Shown here in pieces: positions 48,808 to 57,912 of a DNA stretch of 64,000 bases. Source of the DNA: Halomontanus rarus (lineage in GTDB: Archaea; Halobacteriota; Halobacteria; Halobacteriales; Natrialbaceae); the NCBI RefSeq assembly GCF_017357405.1, contig NZ_CP071597.1:3100001-3164000 (forward strand), written 5' to 3'. The number at the start of each line of letters is the position of its first letter. The first letter of the stretch is position 1. The translations under genes and the position numbers were made by a program. The notes below the pieces were generated by a model. The model saw nothing but the letters and a program-made list of their open reading frames with translations, ran no database searches and was not told where the DNA came from.

Positions 48808-51800
48808 ATGAGTACCAACATCGATCCTTCTGAGAATCCGCTTCATTCGATCGCTACTGAGTTCGTTACTGAAGAGTTTGACACTGAACCCAGCGGTGAA
48901 GCGATCGAAGACCTTGCTACGGTGATCGAAGATATCGTCGCTACTCTCCGTGACCGAATCGTCAGCGATGACCGGCTTGAAGAACTGCTTCGGAGCAACC
49001 CTGGCCACGAAATCTTGATGGAGCGGGATTCAACCCACCGGAGCGATCCCGAACCGCTCACGCAAAGCGCGATAATCGAACCGTTGTTTGATGCGCTTGG
49101 CTATCCGTATCTCGCGCCCGAAGCTGGTGACCTCTCCGAAGAACGCGGCGAACAGGCGGACTACTCGGTCTCTCTAACCGACATCGACACCATTGATTCG
49201 GATCGGTTGCTCATTGAAGCGGAGCCATTGAACAAGAAACTGGACCAGCGCCAGCACGGTCTCGGACAGGTCCGGAGTTGGCTTGGACAACGCCAGTTCG
49301 AGGCCGACTTCGGGATTGCGACTGACGGAATTCGATGGGTGCTCATCAAATACGATCCGGACACATATAGCTACGACACTCTGGCAGAGGTCAGCCTCCA
49401 ACCGGTGTTCCTCACGGCTTTCGAGAACCTCACTGGCCAGCGGATGAGCATCGAGGAGTGGGTGGAAGAGATGGCCGGTGACGTTCTTGCTGAATTCCTG
49501 CGAGCGTTCGATTATGAGAACTTTCTGACCATCGCCGATGATGCCCCGGCAGCGATCAAGCGGAGAAAACAGGAGATCACTGATGAGTTCTACGATGACT
49601 ACGTCCGACTGGTCTTCGGGATCGCGGAGGACAGCGATGAGCGAGCGGCTAGGAGTCTTATTGGGGATGGTGTTATTGCTCCTGATGAGGCATCGGGTGA
49701 TGATGTCCGACTTTTCGCAGTCGAGTTGATGAACCGGTTGATCTTTATCAAATTCCTTGAGGATAAGGGCTTGGTCAGTGACACGCTGTTGCGTGATCTC
49801 AAGGACGCACATGAATCCGGACTTAATCCCGAGACGTTCTACAAAACGTATCTTGAGCCGTTGTTCTTTGGCGTCTTAGACGAGCGGCCTGAACAGCGGT
49901 CCGAGCGAATTACCCAGATCGATATCTACAGCGGGATTCCATATCTGAACGGCGGATTGTTCCGTCCCCAGGAGAAGAACGGTGGCGCATTCAACGATAG
50001 AGACTTCGATGTACGTGATAGCGTATTAACATCCATTATCGATCTGTTAGAGGGGTATAGTTTCTCAGCTGATGGTGGGCCAACTGATCTGGATCCGAGT
50101 ATTCTCGGCAACGTGTTTGAGAAGACGATTAACTACATCACGACCGATGCCGCGGATCAGCAGAAGGAGCTTGGTGCCTACTATACTCCGGACGAAATCA
50201 CTCGGTTTTGCGCTGAACAGACAGTACAGCCTGCACTTCGCGACCGCTTTCAAGAACGAATGGTCGAACAGTGGGGGTGGACCGAGGAAATGGCCGGCGA
50301 GTATGATGATGTCTATGCCTTAATTGATGCGCTCCCAGAGACGAACACTGATGTTGCTGAAGATCTCCTCACTGTTGTTGATCACTTCAGAGCGCTTGAT
50401 CCTGCCTGCGGTAGCGGTCATTTCCTTACCTCAGTCCAAAACGAACTTGTTGGTATCCGGCGAGCACTATACGATAAGCACGATGACAACCCAGAAGACT
50501 GGGAACTACATAAGGAAACAGTAATCAAAAATATCTACGGCGTCGATATTGTCGATCCTGCCGTCGAAATCGCGAAGCTTCGGCTCTGGCTCTCAATTAT
50601 CGCTGAGGTCGATTCAAGCAAAGTCGAAGACTATGATGAAGAAGAACTGGCACTGCCAAATGTCGTATTCAACATTCGCCAGGGGAACAGTCTCATTGGC
50701 TTCACAGACATGTTGGAGGTCAGTGGCGACGGGGATCAAGCCCAGTTGAGTACGTGGGGGCCAGATAGTGTCCGGGCTAAGTACGGCGATATCATTGCAC
50801 AGGTTGAACGCCACAAGCGAGCGAACGATACGACCGAAGCAAGAACCCATCTAGAAAAGGCTGAAGAACTTCTGGCTGAGTACCGGGGCGATCTCGATGA
50901 GAAAGTCCTCGATGAGTTCAAAGAAGCTGGCGTCGAGGAAATCACAATTGAGCAAGTCAAGGAATACCAGCCATTCCATTGGGTATTGGAATATGCTGAA
51001 GTATACGCTGATGGTGGGTTTGACGTTGTTATCGGCAATCCGCCATGGGACGTGATTAGTGCCAGCCGCGATGACTTCTTTACTAGGTACGATCCACGCT
51101 TCCGCACCTATTCGCAGGAAAAGAAAAAGGAGGTGCAGGAAGAGCTTCTCTCTGATACACGTATAAGTGAAGAATGGGAGCAGTATAATCACAGTGTCGA
51201 GGTTCAATCAGACTACTTCAAGGATAGCAGTCGGTATGAATTGCAAACGCCCAAAGTTGCGGGGAAGCAGGTTCCATACAAGAACGACCTCTCCAAACTG
51301 TTTTTAGAACGAGTAGTTGAGCTGGCGAGAGACGACGGGTCCATCTCTCAGGTTCTGCCGGGTATGATTTTTACTGGGCAGTCGAGCAAGGACCTCCGGA
51401 TGCAACTACTCAATGAAAGCCAGATCAACGCTCTCGTTGACTTTGAGAACAAAGGAATCTTCAGTGGGGTTGACCGTCGAAAACGCTTCAGTGTCATCGT
51501 GTTCAGAAATGAAGGTCGGACCGAAACGCTACGCGGCATCTTCCGGCAGTCTGATGTGGATATTTTAGAGAATTTGGATCAGCACGCCGTCAACATCCCC
51601 CGAAAAGTTCTCCTGGAATATTCGCCACAGGCGCGGATCTTCCCGAGCATCCGGAACCAGCAAGAGGCGGATGCTCTAGATAAAATTCTTGATCATCCTC
51701 ACCTTTCAGACGATATTGATGGTGCGTGGAGCATCGAACCCCTGCCGGAGGAACTGAACGAAACCCGTGATGATGATCGATTCGGCTTTTCCGAATCAGA

Positions 51801-52722
51801 TGGCGACTATCCGGTGTACGGAGGTTCGAACATTCACCAGTTCGAATATAATAACGAGATCACTGGCGATCTTGATGAGCCAGTAGGATGGAGCATTGAA
51901 GAGGGGAAAGATCCAGAGCGGAGTGCGAAAAAGCGGATTCGAGAAAAGCGATTCAATAGTCACGAACCCAAGAGACCTATCTATGACGCGTTTGGCGGTG
52001 AGGATACGAGTAAGTCTCAGAAAAAGTTCGTAGATGATCTCCTTGAGAAGCATCGTGGCTCCCCACTCAGTGAGGAAGACGTCTTACTGGATTGTACGGA
52101 ATACCGGATTGCGTATCGAGACGTGACCAAGGAAGTCAATGAGAGAACGATGATTGCGGCGGTTATCCCGCAAGGTGTTGCCTGTGTTCATACGCTCCAA
52201 ACTCTCCGCCCATATCAGATCAATCCAGAAATCGAGGATCTCAGTGAGGAGCCGCTACATAGTGTCTATGAACGTAGATTTACTGACCAAGAACTGTTTG
52301 TCGCCGTAGGATTGCTTAATAGCATCCCGTTTGACTTCCTTATGACGACGAAAATTGACGAGCATATCTACAAATACAAACTCGAGGAATCACAGGTACC
52401 ACGGCTAACGGAGGGCGATGAGTGGTTTGAATATATCTGGACTCGAGCAGCTCGACTCAGTTGCTATGGTGAAGAATTTGCAGAAATGCGTGACCGTCTC
52501 GGTAACATCGATCCAGCCACAGAAAAAGAGGAGCGACGGGAAATTCAAGCTGAGCTCGATGCCGCGGCATTTCATGCATACGGCCTCGATTACGATGAGA
52601 CCAAATACGTACTTGAAGAGTATCACCGAGTTCAGAATCCCCGGATGATGACCGATGAATACTTCGACTTGGTCTTAGAGAAGTACAAAGCGCTTGATGA
52701 GCAATTAGTTGAAGTGGAATAA
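48808..52722 (+). CDS. Type IIG restriction-modification enzyme (Eco57I/PglX-like methylase)
   Basis: 1,304 residues from ATG 48808. The N-terminal part has a PD-(D/E)XK-like nuclease pattern (EQADYSVSLTD ... RLLIEAEPLNKKL, about 119-142, followed by GQVRSWLGQRQFE). The central gamma-class N6-adenine methyltransferase has LDPACGSGHFL (motif I, near 531) and VVIGNPPWDVIS (motif IV, near 741). A target-recognition region and a C-terminal helix bundle complete it. The enzyme would methylate adenines and cut unmodified DNA in one chain. BREX PglX-like stand-alone methylase is the alternative. The AT-richer DNA suggests transfer. Confidence 0.9.
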   Translation: MSTNIDPSENPLHSIATEFVTEEFDTEPSGEAIEDLATVIEDIVATLRDRIVSDDRLEELLRSNPGHEILMERDSTHRSDPEPLTQSAIIEPLFDALGYPYLAPEAGDLSEERGEQADYSVSLTDIDTIDSDRLLIEAEPLNKKLDQRQHGLGQVRSWLGQRQFEADFGIATDGIRWVLIKYDPDTYSYDTLAEVSLQPVFLTAFENLTGQRMSIEEWVEEMAGDVLAEFLRAFDYENFLTIADDAPAAIKRRKQEITDEFYDDYVRLVFGIAEDSDERAARSLIGDGVIAPDEASGDDVRLFAVELMNRLIFIKFLEDKGLVSDTLLRDLKDAHESGLNPETFYKTYLEPLFFGVLDERPEQRSERITQIDIYSGIPYLNGGLFRPQEKNGGAFNDRDFDVRDSVLTSIIDLLEGYSFSADGGPTDLDPSILGNVFEKTINYITTDAADQQKELGAYYTPDEITRFCAEQTVQPALRDRFQERMVEQWGWTEEMAGEYDDVYALIDALPETNTDVAEDLLTVVDHFRALDPACGSGHFLTSVQNELVGIRRALYDKHDDNPEDWELHKETVIKNIYGVDIVDPAVEIAKLRLWLSIIAEVDSSKVEDYDEEELALPNVVFNIRQGNSLIGFTDMLEVSGDGDQAQLSTWGPDSVRAKYGDIIAQVERHKRANDTTEARTHLEKAEELLAEYRGDLDEKVLDEFKEAGVEEITIEQVKEYQPFHWVLEYAEVYADGGFDVVIGNPPWDVISASRDDFFTRYDPRFRTYSQEKKKEVQEELLSDTRISEEWEQYNHSVEVQSDYFKDSSRYELQTPKVAGKQVPYKNDLSKLFLERVVELARDDGSISQVLPGMIFTGQSSKDLRMQLLNESQINALVDFENKGIFSGVDRRKRFSVIVFRNEGRTETLRGIFRQSDVDILENLDQHAVNIPRKVLLEYSPQARIFPSIRNQQEADALDKILDHPHLSDDIDGAWSIEPLPEELNETRDDDRFGFSESDGDYPVYGGSNIHQFEYNNEITGDLDEPVGWSIEEGKDPERSAKKRIREKRFNSHEPKRPIYDAFGGEDTSKSQKKFVDDLLEKHRGSPLSEEDVLLDCTEYRIAYRDVTKEVNERTMIAAVIPQGVACVHTLQTLRPYQINPEIEDLSEEPLHSVYERRFTDQELFVAVGLLNSIPFDFLMTTKIDEHIYKYKLEESQVPRLTEGDEWFEYIWTRAARLSCYGEEFAEMRDRLGNIDPATEKEERREIQAELDAAAFHAYGLDYDETKYVLEEYHRVQNPRMMTDEYFDLVLEKYKALDEQLVEVE

Positions 52723-52723
52723 C

Positions 52724-52900
52724 TCAAATATCGGTAGTAGGCCTCTTGTCCACGTCTACGTCGTTCCAGAAGTCGTTGCCGTTCTCTTCCATCTCTTCCA
52801 TTGTTTCACGTAGTCCTTCGCGGTCAATCTCCACGTTCTCCCCGGCCCACCGCAGTGCCTTTCCTATTGCTTCCATCAGTATCAGATTCGCCGCACTCAC
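52724..52900 (-). CDS. 58-residue acidic helical protein
   Basis: From GTG 52900 (MSAANLILMEAIGKALRWAGENVEIDREG ... DFWNDVDVDKRPTTDI). The start overlaps the stop of the next upstream gene by a GTGA junction, supporting it as the last gene of the small-gene operon. No motif recognised. Confidence 0.62.
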   Translation of the reverse strand: MSAANLILMEAIGKALRWAGENVEIDREGLRETMEEMEENGNDFWNDVDVDKRPTTDI

Positions 52901-53511
52901 GCCGTATCACCCTGTGTGGCCGCTTCCAACGCTTGATCCAACTCGATTTCAATCGCTTCCCACAGCGTGGTTGCCTCATCTGCCCATAACGTGTCGCCGT
53001 GGTCCTGCTGCGCGTCTTTCACAATCTGCTTCAACACCGGTTTCAATCGTTCCCGGATGTCGGCGGCCCGAAACAACAATTCAATCTTGTTCAAGGGTTC
53101 GTGATTCTCTACGAGTTCCTGTGCTTCTTCTAAATTCGTAGTAGGTCGGAAACGCCAGCCGCAGTCTGCAATAACTTGGTATGCTTCAGGTTCCAGTGTT
53201 TCTGAGGCGGCAACAGACCCGTCCGTTGGCGAGTTAGGTTCGGGCGCCTCGCTCACGTCCTCCGGATCTGATGCCGCATCCTCGACATCCGCTAAAACCC
53301 GTTTCTTCACATCCTCATGCGGAATCGTTTGACCCATGTTCTCACGGCGATCTTGAATCACCTCATCAGGGTTCGACGTGATGTCTACTCCTTCCATCAC
53401 TGTGCCGCACTCAGGACAAGTCTCATCATCGTACTGTTTGTTCGTTGGGTTGCTTTCACTTGCCCAACTACATTCAGGACACTCGTATCTCCAATCGCCG
53501 TCGTCAGTCAC
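52897..53511 (-). CDS. Zinc-ribbon protein with helical C-terminus
   Basis: 204 residues. CPECSWASESN and TCPECGTVM form a two-CPEC zinc ribbon (residues 11-38). An acidic linker and a helical domain (LLFRAADIRERLKPVLKQIVKDAQQDHGDTLWADEATTLWEAIEIEL) follow. It overlaps its neighbours by 4-8 nt. Small ribbon proteins like this typify early regions of haloarchaeal viruses and plasmids. Function unknown. Confidence 0.75.
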   Translation of the reverse strand: MTDDGDWRYECPECSWASESNPTNKQYDDETCPECGTVMEGVDITSNPDEVIQDRRENMGQTIPHEDVKKRVLADVEDAASDPEDVSEAPEPNSPTDGSVAASETLEPEAYQVIADCGWRFRPTTNLEEAQELVENHEPLNKIELLFRAADIRERLKPVLKQIVKDAQQDHGDTLWADEATTLWEAIEIELDQALEAATQGDTA

Positions 53512-53743
53512 CGCTAATCACCTCGTCAGGATGCGGTTCCCACAGCGGATCGCTACGATGTCTCCGCAACAGCACATCATATGCATCGGCAGCCGGATCA
53601 CCGCCATTTATCAATTCATGGTCGCAATCCCGGCACACCTTATCCGTAGGTGGATCTCCTTGATACAGGCCATTTCTTTCTCGTTGCCGTTCAATTGGCT
53701 CACCTACGATTTTCCGTCCACATCTGTCGCATACATCGCTCAT
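53504..53743 (-). CDS. Zinc-finger protein
   Basis: 79 residues with MSDVCDRCGRKIVG and VCRDCDHEL, an HNH-like or treble-clef C2-C2 arrangement; the C-terminal half is helical and acidic. An HNH nuclease is possible but the HNH residues are not clear. Overlaps both neighbours. Confidence 0.7.
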   Translation of the reverse strand: MSDVCDRCGRKIVGEPIERQRERNGLYQGDPPTDKVCRDCDHELINGGDPAADAYDVLLRRHRSDPLWEPHPDEVISGD

Positions 53744-53970
53744 CGCTGACTACCTCCTGAACTCTGATCCTGCGATTTTATGGTAGGAATCTGATCTTCG
53801 ATACCGCGATCGCGTGCACGATCCACTATTTTACAATAATGATGCTCACACACCCACAGCGTCAGATCGTTATACCCGTCCTTACAGTTCAACCAGGAAA
53901 ACCCGTAGTCTGCACGAATACCCCGAAGTCCTTCCCTCCAGCATTCTCGGCACAACGGTTTGTCTCCCAT
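53740..53970 (-). CDS. Zinc-finger protein
   Basis: 76 residues with MGDKPLCRECWREGL, NCKDGYNDLTLWVCEHHYCKIVD. Four to five Cys and two His could hold one or two zinc ions. Basic C-terminus. Function unknown. Confidence 0.68.
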   Translation of the reverse strand: MGDKPLCRECWREGLRGIRADYGFSWLNCKDGYNDLTLWVCEHHYCKIVDRARDRGIEDQIPTIKSQDQSSGGSQR

Positions 53971-53991
53971 CTTTCAATTACCTCCCGAACT

Positions 53992-54150
53992 CTACGCGTG
54001 ATTGCAGTTCGTACACTGGTACCGCAGAGACGGCTTCATCCGCCGGTCGCGTGTTGGCGTGAAATCTTGGCATCCGCACGCCGGGCATTCGTCTGGTACC
54101 TCGTCTGGATGGTACTTTTTCTCGTTTAGCTCTATGTCATCAAGATTCAT
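53992..54150 (-). CDS. Zinc-ribbon protein
   Basis: 52 residues from ATG 54150: MNLDDIELNEKKYHPDEVP, then ECPACGCQDFTPTRDRRMKPSLRYQCTNCNHA, a two-CxxC ribbon. It overlaps the preceding gene by 4 nt. Confidence 0.72.
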   Translation of the reverse strand: MNLDDIELNEKKYHPDEVPDECPACGCQDFTPTRDRRMKPSLRYQCTNCNHA

Positions 54151-54428
54151 CGTATGATCTCCCTCCGCCGCTGCACAATCCAGCTGCAACTGTCGCACCA
54201 CGGCCCGATGTCTTCCTCCGTGAATCCGCCCCATTCGTTCCCGGCTTTCTCTACATCCTCGCGGAAAAGACGGGCTGTTTCTCCGGTAGCATCCGCTCCT
54301 ACATCCTGTACATCGACATAGTACCCGCCGTATGCTTGATTGAACACACAGCCGCATTCTTGGCACTCGTCGATGTCGCCTACGACATCCTGATTCCCGA
54401 TGGTGCCTCGTTTCACGCTACTACTCAT
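54147..54428 (-). CDS. Zinc-binding protein
   Basis: 93 residues with ECQECGCVFNQAYGGYYVDVQDV and WCDSCSWIVQRRREIIR: CxxC pairs flank a helical middle. Overlaps both neighbours by 4-8 nt. Confidence 0.7.
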   Translation of the reverse strand: MSSSVKRGTIGNQDVVGDIDECQECGCVFNQAYGGYYVDVQDVGADATGETARLFREDVEKAGNEWGGFTEEDIGPWCDSCSWIVQRRREIIR

Positions 54429-54555
54429 CTCGCTTTCCCTCCGAACTCTTCGAATCTCCGCCGAAGCCGCATTTAAAGCATTTACTGCATTTGGTGCAGT
54501 ATGTTTCGCGCCCGCACATCGGGCAGATTGTTTGATGTCCTGGTGTTACGTTCAT
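54421..54555 (-). CDS. Double zinc-ribbon micro-protein
   Basis: 44 residues from ATG 54555 with ICPMCGRETYCTKCSKCFKCGFGG, three CxxC units in a row. Start and length inferred; the frame upstream is poor in protein character. Confidence 0.65.
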   Translation of the reverse strand: MNVTPGHQTICPMCGRETYCTKCSKCFKCGFGGDSKSSEGKRDE

Positions 54556-54602
54556 TTGAGTGGCGGCCAGCCCCCTACAAAGAGGCAACCACCGGGAAAG
54601 TA

Positions 54603-55562
54603 CTACGCGACCGATGCCTGACGCATCTTCGACCGTAGCATCGTGACGCACTTCTTGGCTACCTTACTCCGGAAATTCTTGAAATTCACAGTCTTGTTCG
54701 TCCGGACGATCTCTTCATGCTCCTCGTCAAAAATGTCCTCAACTACGCGCATCGGCAGTTCTTCCATGAGCTGCATCTCGAGGTCGCGGTCTTCGTCCAC
54801 GGTCAGTTTCTGGATGTGTTTCTCGATTCGGCCGTCCGTCGCGTACTTGTTGACTAGTTCGGCGGTCTCATCGCCGGGCATACTCTCTTGACCGTGTTCC
54901 CCGCCCGTCTGCTTGTGAACCTCTTTGAACTCCTCTGAATGGATTTTGGCCTTGATGTCGTTATCCTCATTGTGGAGGACGATACCCTCTGCTGTGCCGT
55001 CGCGATACTCCGAATCAGGAACTACTGCATCAGGGTCGTCAGGATCAAACTGCTCCTTGAACTCCTCTGCTGGTAGCTCGTCGATCTTGGGAACGGTATT
55101 GAATCCGAGTCGATCCGCGATCTGCCGGACTTCATCAAAACCCAAGTATCGGTCGTCTTCAACATGGTAGACACCGAACATCAGCCACTGTGGAACAGCG
55201 TCCCACTCGTATTCTAACGAGTGTTTGACCATGTTCTCGCCAAACAGGACGAGTTTGCTGCCGTACGTCTTCTCGATGTTATGCAGCTCATCCGTGCTGA
55301 TCTGGTCGTGGATGTATTCCACTGCATCGACAAACATGTCCTGATCGATGTCTTCCGGATCTTTCGGGACTGTTCCCTCGTTGTATTCGCCATCCTCGGT
55401 GAAGGTGACGTTCCGGGAACCGAATAACAGCGATCCGGATTCGTGCAGCATTACGCGAAAATTGTTTCCGTCCAGTTTCTCGGTGATGACGAGTGTTCCC
55501 CCGTCGAAAATCCCCTCCGTGGCCCGATGACCGAGCCGTTTGATCTTGTCATACTTCTTTAT
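54603..55562 (-). CDS. ATP-dependent RNA ligase (Rnl2-like), start codon apparently ATA
   Basis: The frame opens after a TAG at 55563-55565 and its first codon is ATA (IKKYDKIKRLGHRATEGIFDG), followed by ITEKLDGNNFRV. The nucleotidyl-lysine motif K29-L-D-G32 lies upstream of the first ATG (55451), so that ATG cannot be the true start. Later motifs are LVLFGENMV, WLMFGVY, AEGIVLHNEDND and IKAKI. Total 319 residues, near the 334 of T4 Rnl2. The enzyme seals RNA nicks and may act in RNA repair or phage defence. It sits among the small zinc-finger genes. Confidence 0.85.
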   Translation of the reverse strand: MKKYDKIKRLGHRATEGIFDGGTLVITEKLDGNNFRVMLHESGSLLFGSRNVTFTEDGEYNEGTVPKDPEDIDQDMFVDAVEYIHDQISTDELHNIEKTYGSKLVLFGENMVKHSLEYEWDAVPQWLMFGVYHVEDDRYLGFDEVRQIADRLGFNTVPKIDELPAEEFKEQFDPDDPDAVVPDSEYRDGTAEGIVLHNEDNDIKAKIHSEEFKEVHKQTGGEHGQESMPGDETAELVNKYATDGRIEKHIQKLTVDEDRDLEMQLMEELPMRVVEDIFDEEHEEIVRTNKTVNFKNFRSKVAKKCVTMLRSKMRQASVA

Positions 55563-55600
55563 CTAGGACACCCTTCGATCGAACGAGTCCGCTACAAGCG

Positions 55601-56029
55601 CTACTCGTTCCGATACATCTGTTCCGTCTCTCCGTTTTGACTTCGCCGATGCCAAAACTCAAATTCAATCCCGGCATCGGCCAATGCCTGCTCCTGTTCG
55701 TCGGTGAGCACATCCACGAGCGGTTCCGCCATCCTTCGCCCGTGATCGGTGACGCGTACTCGTTCGCCTTTCCGTAGCACCGTAATCGCATCCAGTTCCT
55801 CAAACATCTCTAGTGAGTCCATGAATTCGCTGTAGTCCTCGAACAGAGGCTCCTCCAGGTCAAACGGTTCCAGGTCGATTTCCTCGATAGTCTCTTTCAG
55901 ATTCAACCGGTACATGCCGTTACTGGCAAGACGCTGAGATTTGTCACCGGCGTACGTCTCCATAGACGAATGAAGCGTAAGCAGGATCAGGTCAGTCGGT
56001 AGGTCGATTTCATCAAGCTGCCCGCTCAC
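55601..56029 (-). CDS. Winged-helix-like protein
   Basis: 142 residues with LILLTLHSSMETYAGDKSQ and a central SLEMFEELDAITVLRKGERVRVTDHGRRMAEPLV, which is winged-helix-like. It overlaps the next gene by 4 nt. Probable DNA-binding regulator; not recognised further. Confidence 0.65.
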   Translation of the reverse strand: MSGQLDEIDLPTDLILLTLHSSMETYAGDKSQRLASNGMYRLNLKETIEEIDLEPFDLEEPLFEDYSEFMDSLEMFEELDAITVLRKGERVRVTDHGRRMAEPLVDVLTDEQEQALADAGIEFEFWHRRSQNGETEQMYRNE

Positions 56030-56451
56030 TCGGTATCGCCTCCAGATTTCTCATCCGTTTCTACGTCCCAGTTTTCCAGGTCTACCACGTCCCAATCCTC
56101 ATCATAGTTTTCGTCCAACACATCGTACTGTCCGGATAGGAACAGGTCTCGAATCTCGATCCACTCCATACTGTACCGGGCACACTCCACCTTCTTGGAG
56201 AATAGCAGCTTCGCCTCCGTCGACCGAATTTCATCTTTCGATCCCTCAGATAGATGGTCCTCGTCCAGAGCGGCGAGTATTTCCTCTGCCTGGATGATCA
56301 GAGCGATAGATGTGAGCTGATCTCGGTCGAGTGCCACCGCGAGTTCCAAGTCTCGCTCACTCGGCTCATAGTCCTCTCCGAGCAGGGCTTCCGGTAACTC
56401 GCCGTATGCTGCTTCGAATTGATTCCGGAGGTATTCTTTCCGACTGCTCAT
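56026..56451 (-). CDS. Acidic protein of unknown function
   Basis: 141 residues, mostly helical in the first 100 (DLELAVALDRDQLTSIALIIQAEEILAALDED), then an Asp-rich tail. Both ends overlap neighbours by 4 nt. No motif recognised. Confidence 0.62.
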   Translation of the reverse strand: MSSRKEYLRNQFEAAYGELPEALLGEDYEPSERDLELAVALDRDQLTSIALIIQAEEILAALDEDHLSEGSKDEIRSTEAKLLFSKKVECARYSMEWIEIRDLFLSGQYDVLDENYDEDWDVVDLENWDVETDEKSGGDTE

Positions 56452-56675
56452 ACGGGTTCCTCTCCGATGACGGTGAGGCTGATGGTGTTTCCGTCGACTA
56501 TGATCTGGTCTCGATCTTTGAGCGCAGGGATGTCGTTGAGTTCGGCAAGTTCGTTCCGTCCCATCGCTTTCGGCTGCTCGAACTGGATGTAGACGTACCG
56601 TCTTGCCTCGTGTTCTTTGTCATCGGCGTATTTCTCATCCAGTCCAATTGCATCCCAAAGCTCCCCGTCGGGCAC
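56448..56675 (-). CDS. Small protein, possibly the 3-prime part of a frameshifted gene
   Basis: 75 residues from GTG 56675 (MPDGELWDAIGLDEKYADDKEHEARRYVYIQFEQPKAMGRNELAELND). The frame extends upstream to 56733 (GRKLVQTAQTVTYV) without a start codon. In another frame a convincing N-terminus (MTLEQRAMEVLKDAHDLIKGE) starts at ATG 56770 and then turns into non-protein-like sequence. A single frameshift near 56690-56735 would join the two. Function unknown. Confidence 0.55.
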   Translation of the reverse strand: MPDGELWDAIGLDEKYADDKEHEARRYVYIQFEQPKAMGRNELAELNDIPALKDRDQIIVDGNTISLTVIGEEPV

Positions 56676-56810
56676 GTAGGTAACGGTTTGAGCGGTTTGA
56701 ACGAGCTTTCGCCCTTAATCAGATCGTGTGCATCTTTCAGCACTTCCATAGCGCGTTGTTCTAGCGTCATTTGGTTCTCACCAGTAAATGAACGAGACCG
56801 CTGCAAACGA

Positions 56811-57224
56811 TCAACCGCTCTTAGACTTCTTACCCGCATCTTCTGGCGCGTAGTCTATGTCAAGACTCCACCCATCATCCTGTTTAACCAGTCGAGCGAT
56901 ATTGACGCCACCAGGCGTTTGATGGATCCGTTGCCGGTTCGCAATCACTATCTCCGTTTTAGAAACAAACTGAGAACGGAGGAAGACACGATAACGCTCC
57001 CGGCCACAGCCGCCAATAATCTCCCGAAACCCAGCAAGCTCCTCGAAGACATCCCAGAGGCTGCGAACCTCCTGCATATCACGTTCTGTTACCGTGTATC
57101 CACAGGATTTGCAGCGGTACAGATCATCTCGGAGAACCCGATTTACTTTCACAAACCCTTGATACGGGTGATGTAGTTGACCCCACTTCCGGCATTTCTG
57201 AAGCTTCCACTCTGCCTTCATCAA
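56811..57224 (-). CDS. Zinc-finger-containing protein
   Basis: 137 residues (TTG 57224; ATG 57221 is an equal choice). KCRKWGQLHHPYQGFVKVNRVLRDDLYRCKSCGYTV could hold zinc, followed by an alpha/beta part (EIVIANRQRIHQTPGGVNIARLV) and a basic tail. Function unknown. Confidence 0.65.
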   Translation of the reverse strand: MMKAEWKLQKCRKWGQLHHPYQGFVKVNRVLRDDLYRCKSCGYTVTERDMQEVRSLWDVFEELAGFREIIGGCGRERYRVFLRSQFVSKTEIVIANRQRIHQTPGGVNIARLVKQDDGWSLDIDYAPEDAGKKSKSG

Positions 57225-57318
57225 TATTTCAGCAGCCGTATCCGCAGTCTCGTCCGTAATCTGAATCCCATCGCTCAGTGGTTATCACCCTCAGTAGATT
57301 TCTGAACCATTCCTACGC

Positions 57319-57549
57319 CTAGTATTCGCCCTTCATCTCCTGTTTCCCGAACAGCTGGCCACGGAGGAGATCGCCCATCATCCTAGTGATCTGGTGCATC
57401 TGCTTCTCCGCTTCCGCGTCCTTCTCTCCAGTTTCTGAATCGGTCGCAAGCGACGACGCGGTGGCCTTTTCCGCCCGGTTAATCTCGTTTAGTACAATGT
57501 TCTTCGTATTGTCGTCAACGCCGCTTAGACGCTTCTTCTGTTGATTCAT
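57319..57549 (-). CDS. Small helical protein
   Basis: 76 residues, KKRLSGVDDNTKNIVLNEINRAEKATASSLATDSETGEKDAEAEKQMHQITRMMGDLLRGQLF: two charged helices. The 94 bp after it hold no clear gene. No family recognised. Confidence 0.6.
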   Translation of the reverse strand: MNQQKKRLSGVDDNTKNIVLNEINRAEKATASSLATDSETGEKDAEAEKQMHQITRMMGDLLRGQLFGKQEMKGEY

Positions 57550-57583
57550 CTGCTATCCTCCTCTGTAGAATTCTGATTCATCT

Positions 57584-57784
57584 TTACAGCTCAATCTCGC
57601 CGTCCCACCACAGTGTGAGCCGGTTCGAGAGTTTGCGGCGGTCGACAGCTCCCTGCTCATGCATCTCTTGGAGTTCGTCGTCGACGGCATGCCAGTTCAA
57701 TCCGACACGATTCGCGATCTGGTTCGTTGAAAGCGGAGAATCCGCTTGCTTCAGAGTGCGTTTGATGCGTTGTTTCCGACTCAC
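57584..57784 (-). CDS. Small winged-helix protein, first gene of the small-gene operon
   Basis: 66 residues, MSRKQRIKRTLKQADSPLSTNQIANRVGLNWHAVDDELQEMHEQGAVDRRKLSNRLTLWW, a compact winged helix. A TATA-like ATATTTAAAA lies about 35 nt upstream. It may autoregulate the row of small genes that follows to 52724. Confidence 0.72.
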   Translation of the reverse strand: MSRKQRIKRTLKQADSPLSTNQIANRVGLNWHAVDDELQEMHEQGAVDRRKLSNRLTLWWDGEIEL

Positions 57785-57912
57785 CGCTACCGCCTATACG
57801 AACGTTCGAATTGTAGTTTTAAATATCAAATACTTGTTGACTACACAGTTCACATAGAGAGAGGACCCAACAACTATCCTGATCAACCACCCCAGTACGT
57901 ATAGGGATCAGA

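Noticed and set aside
49174-49812. 212-residue minus-strand frame inside the type IIG gene
   Set aside because: Antisense to the methylase gene and lacks protein-like composition or motifs.
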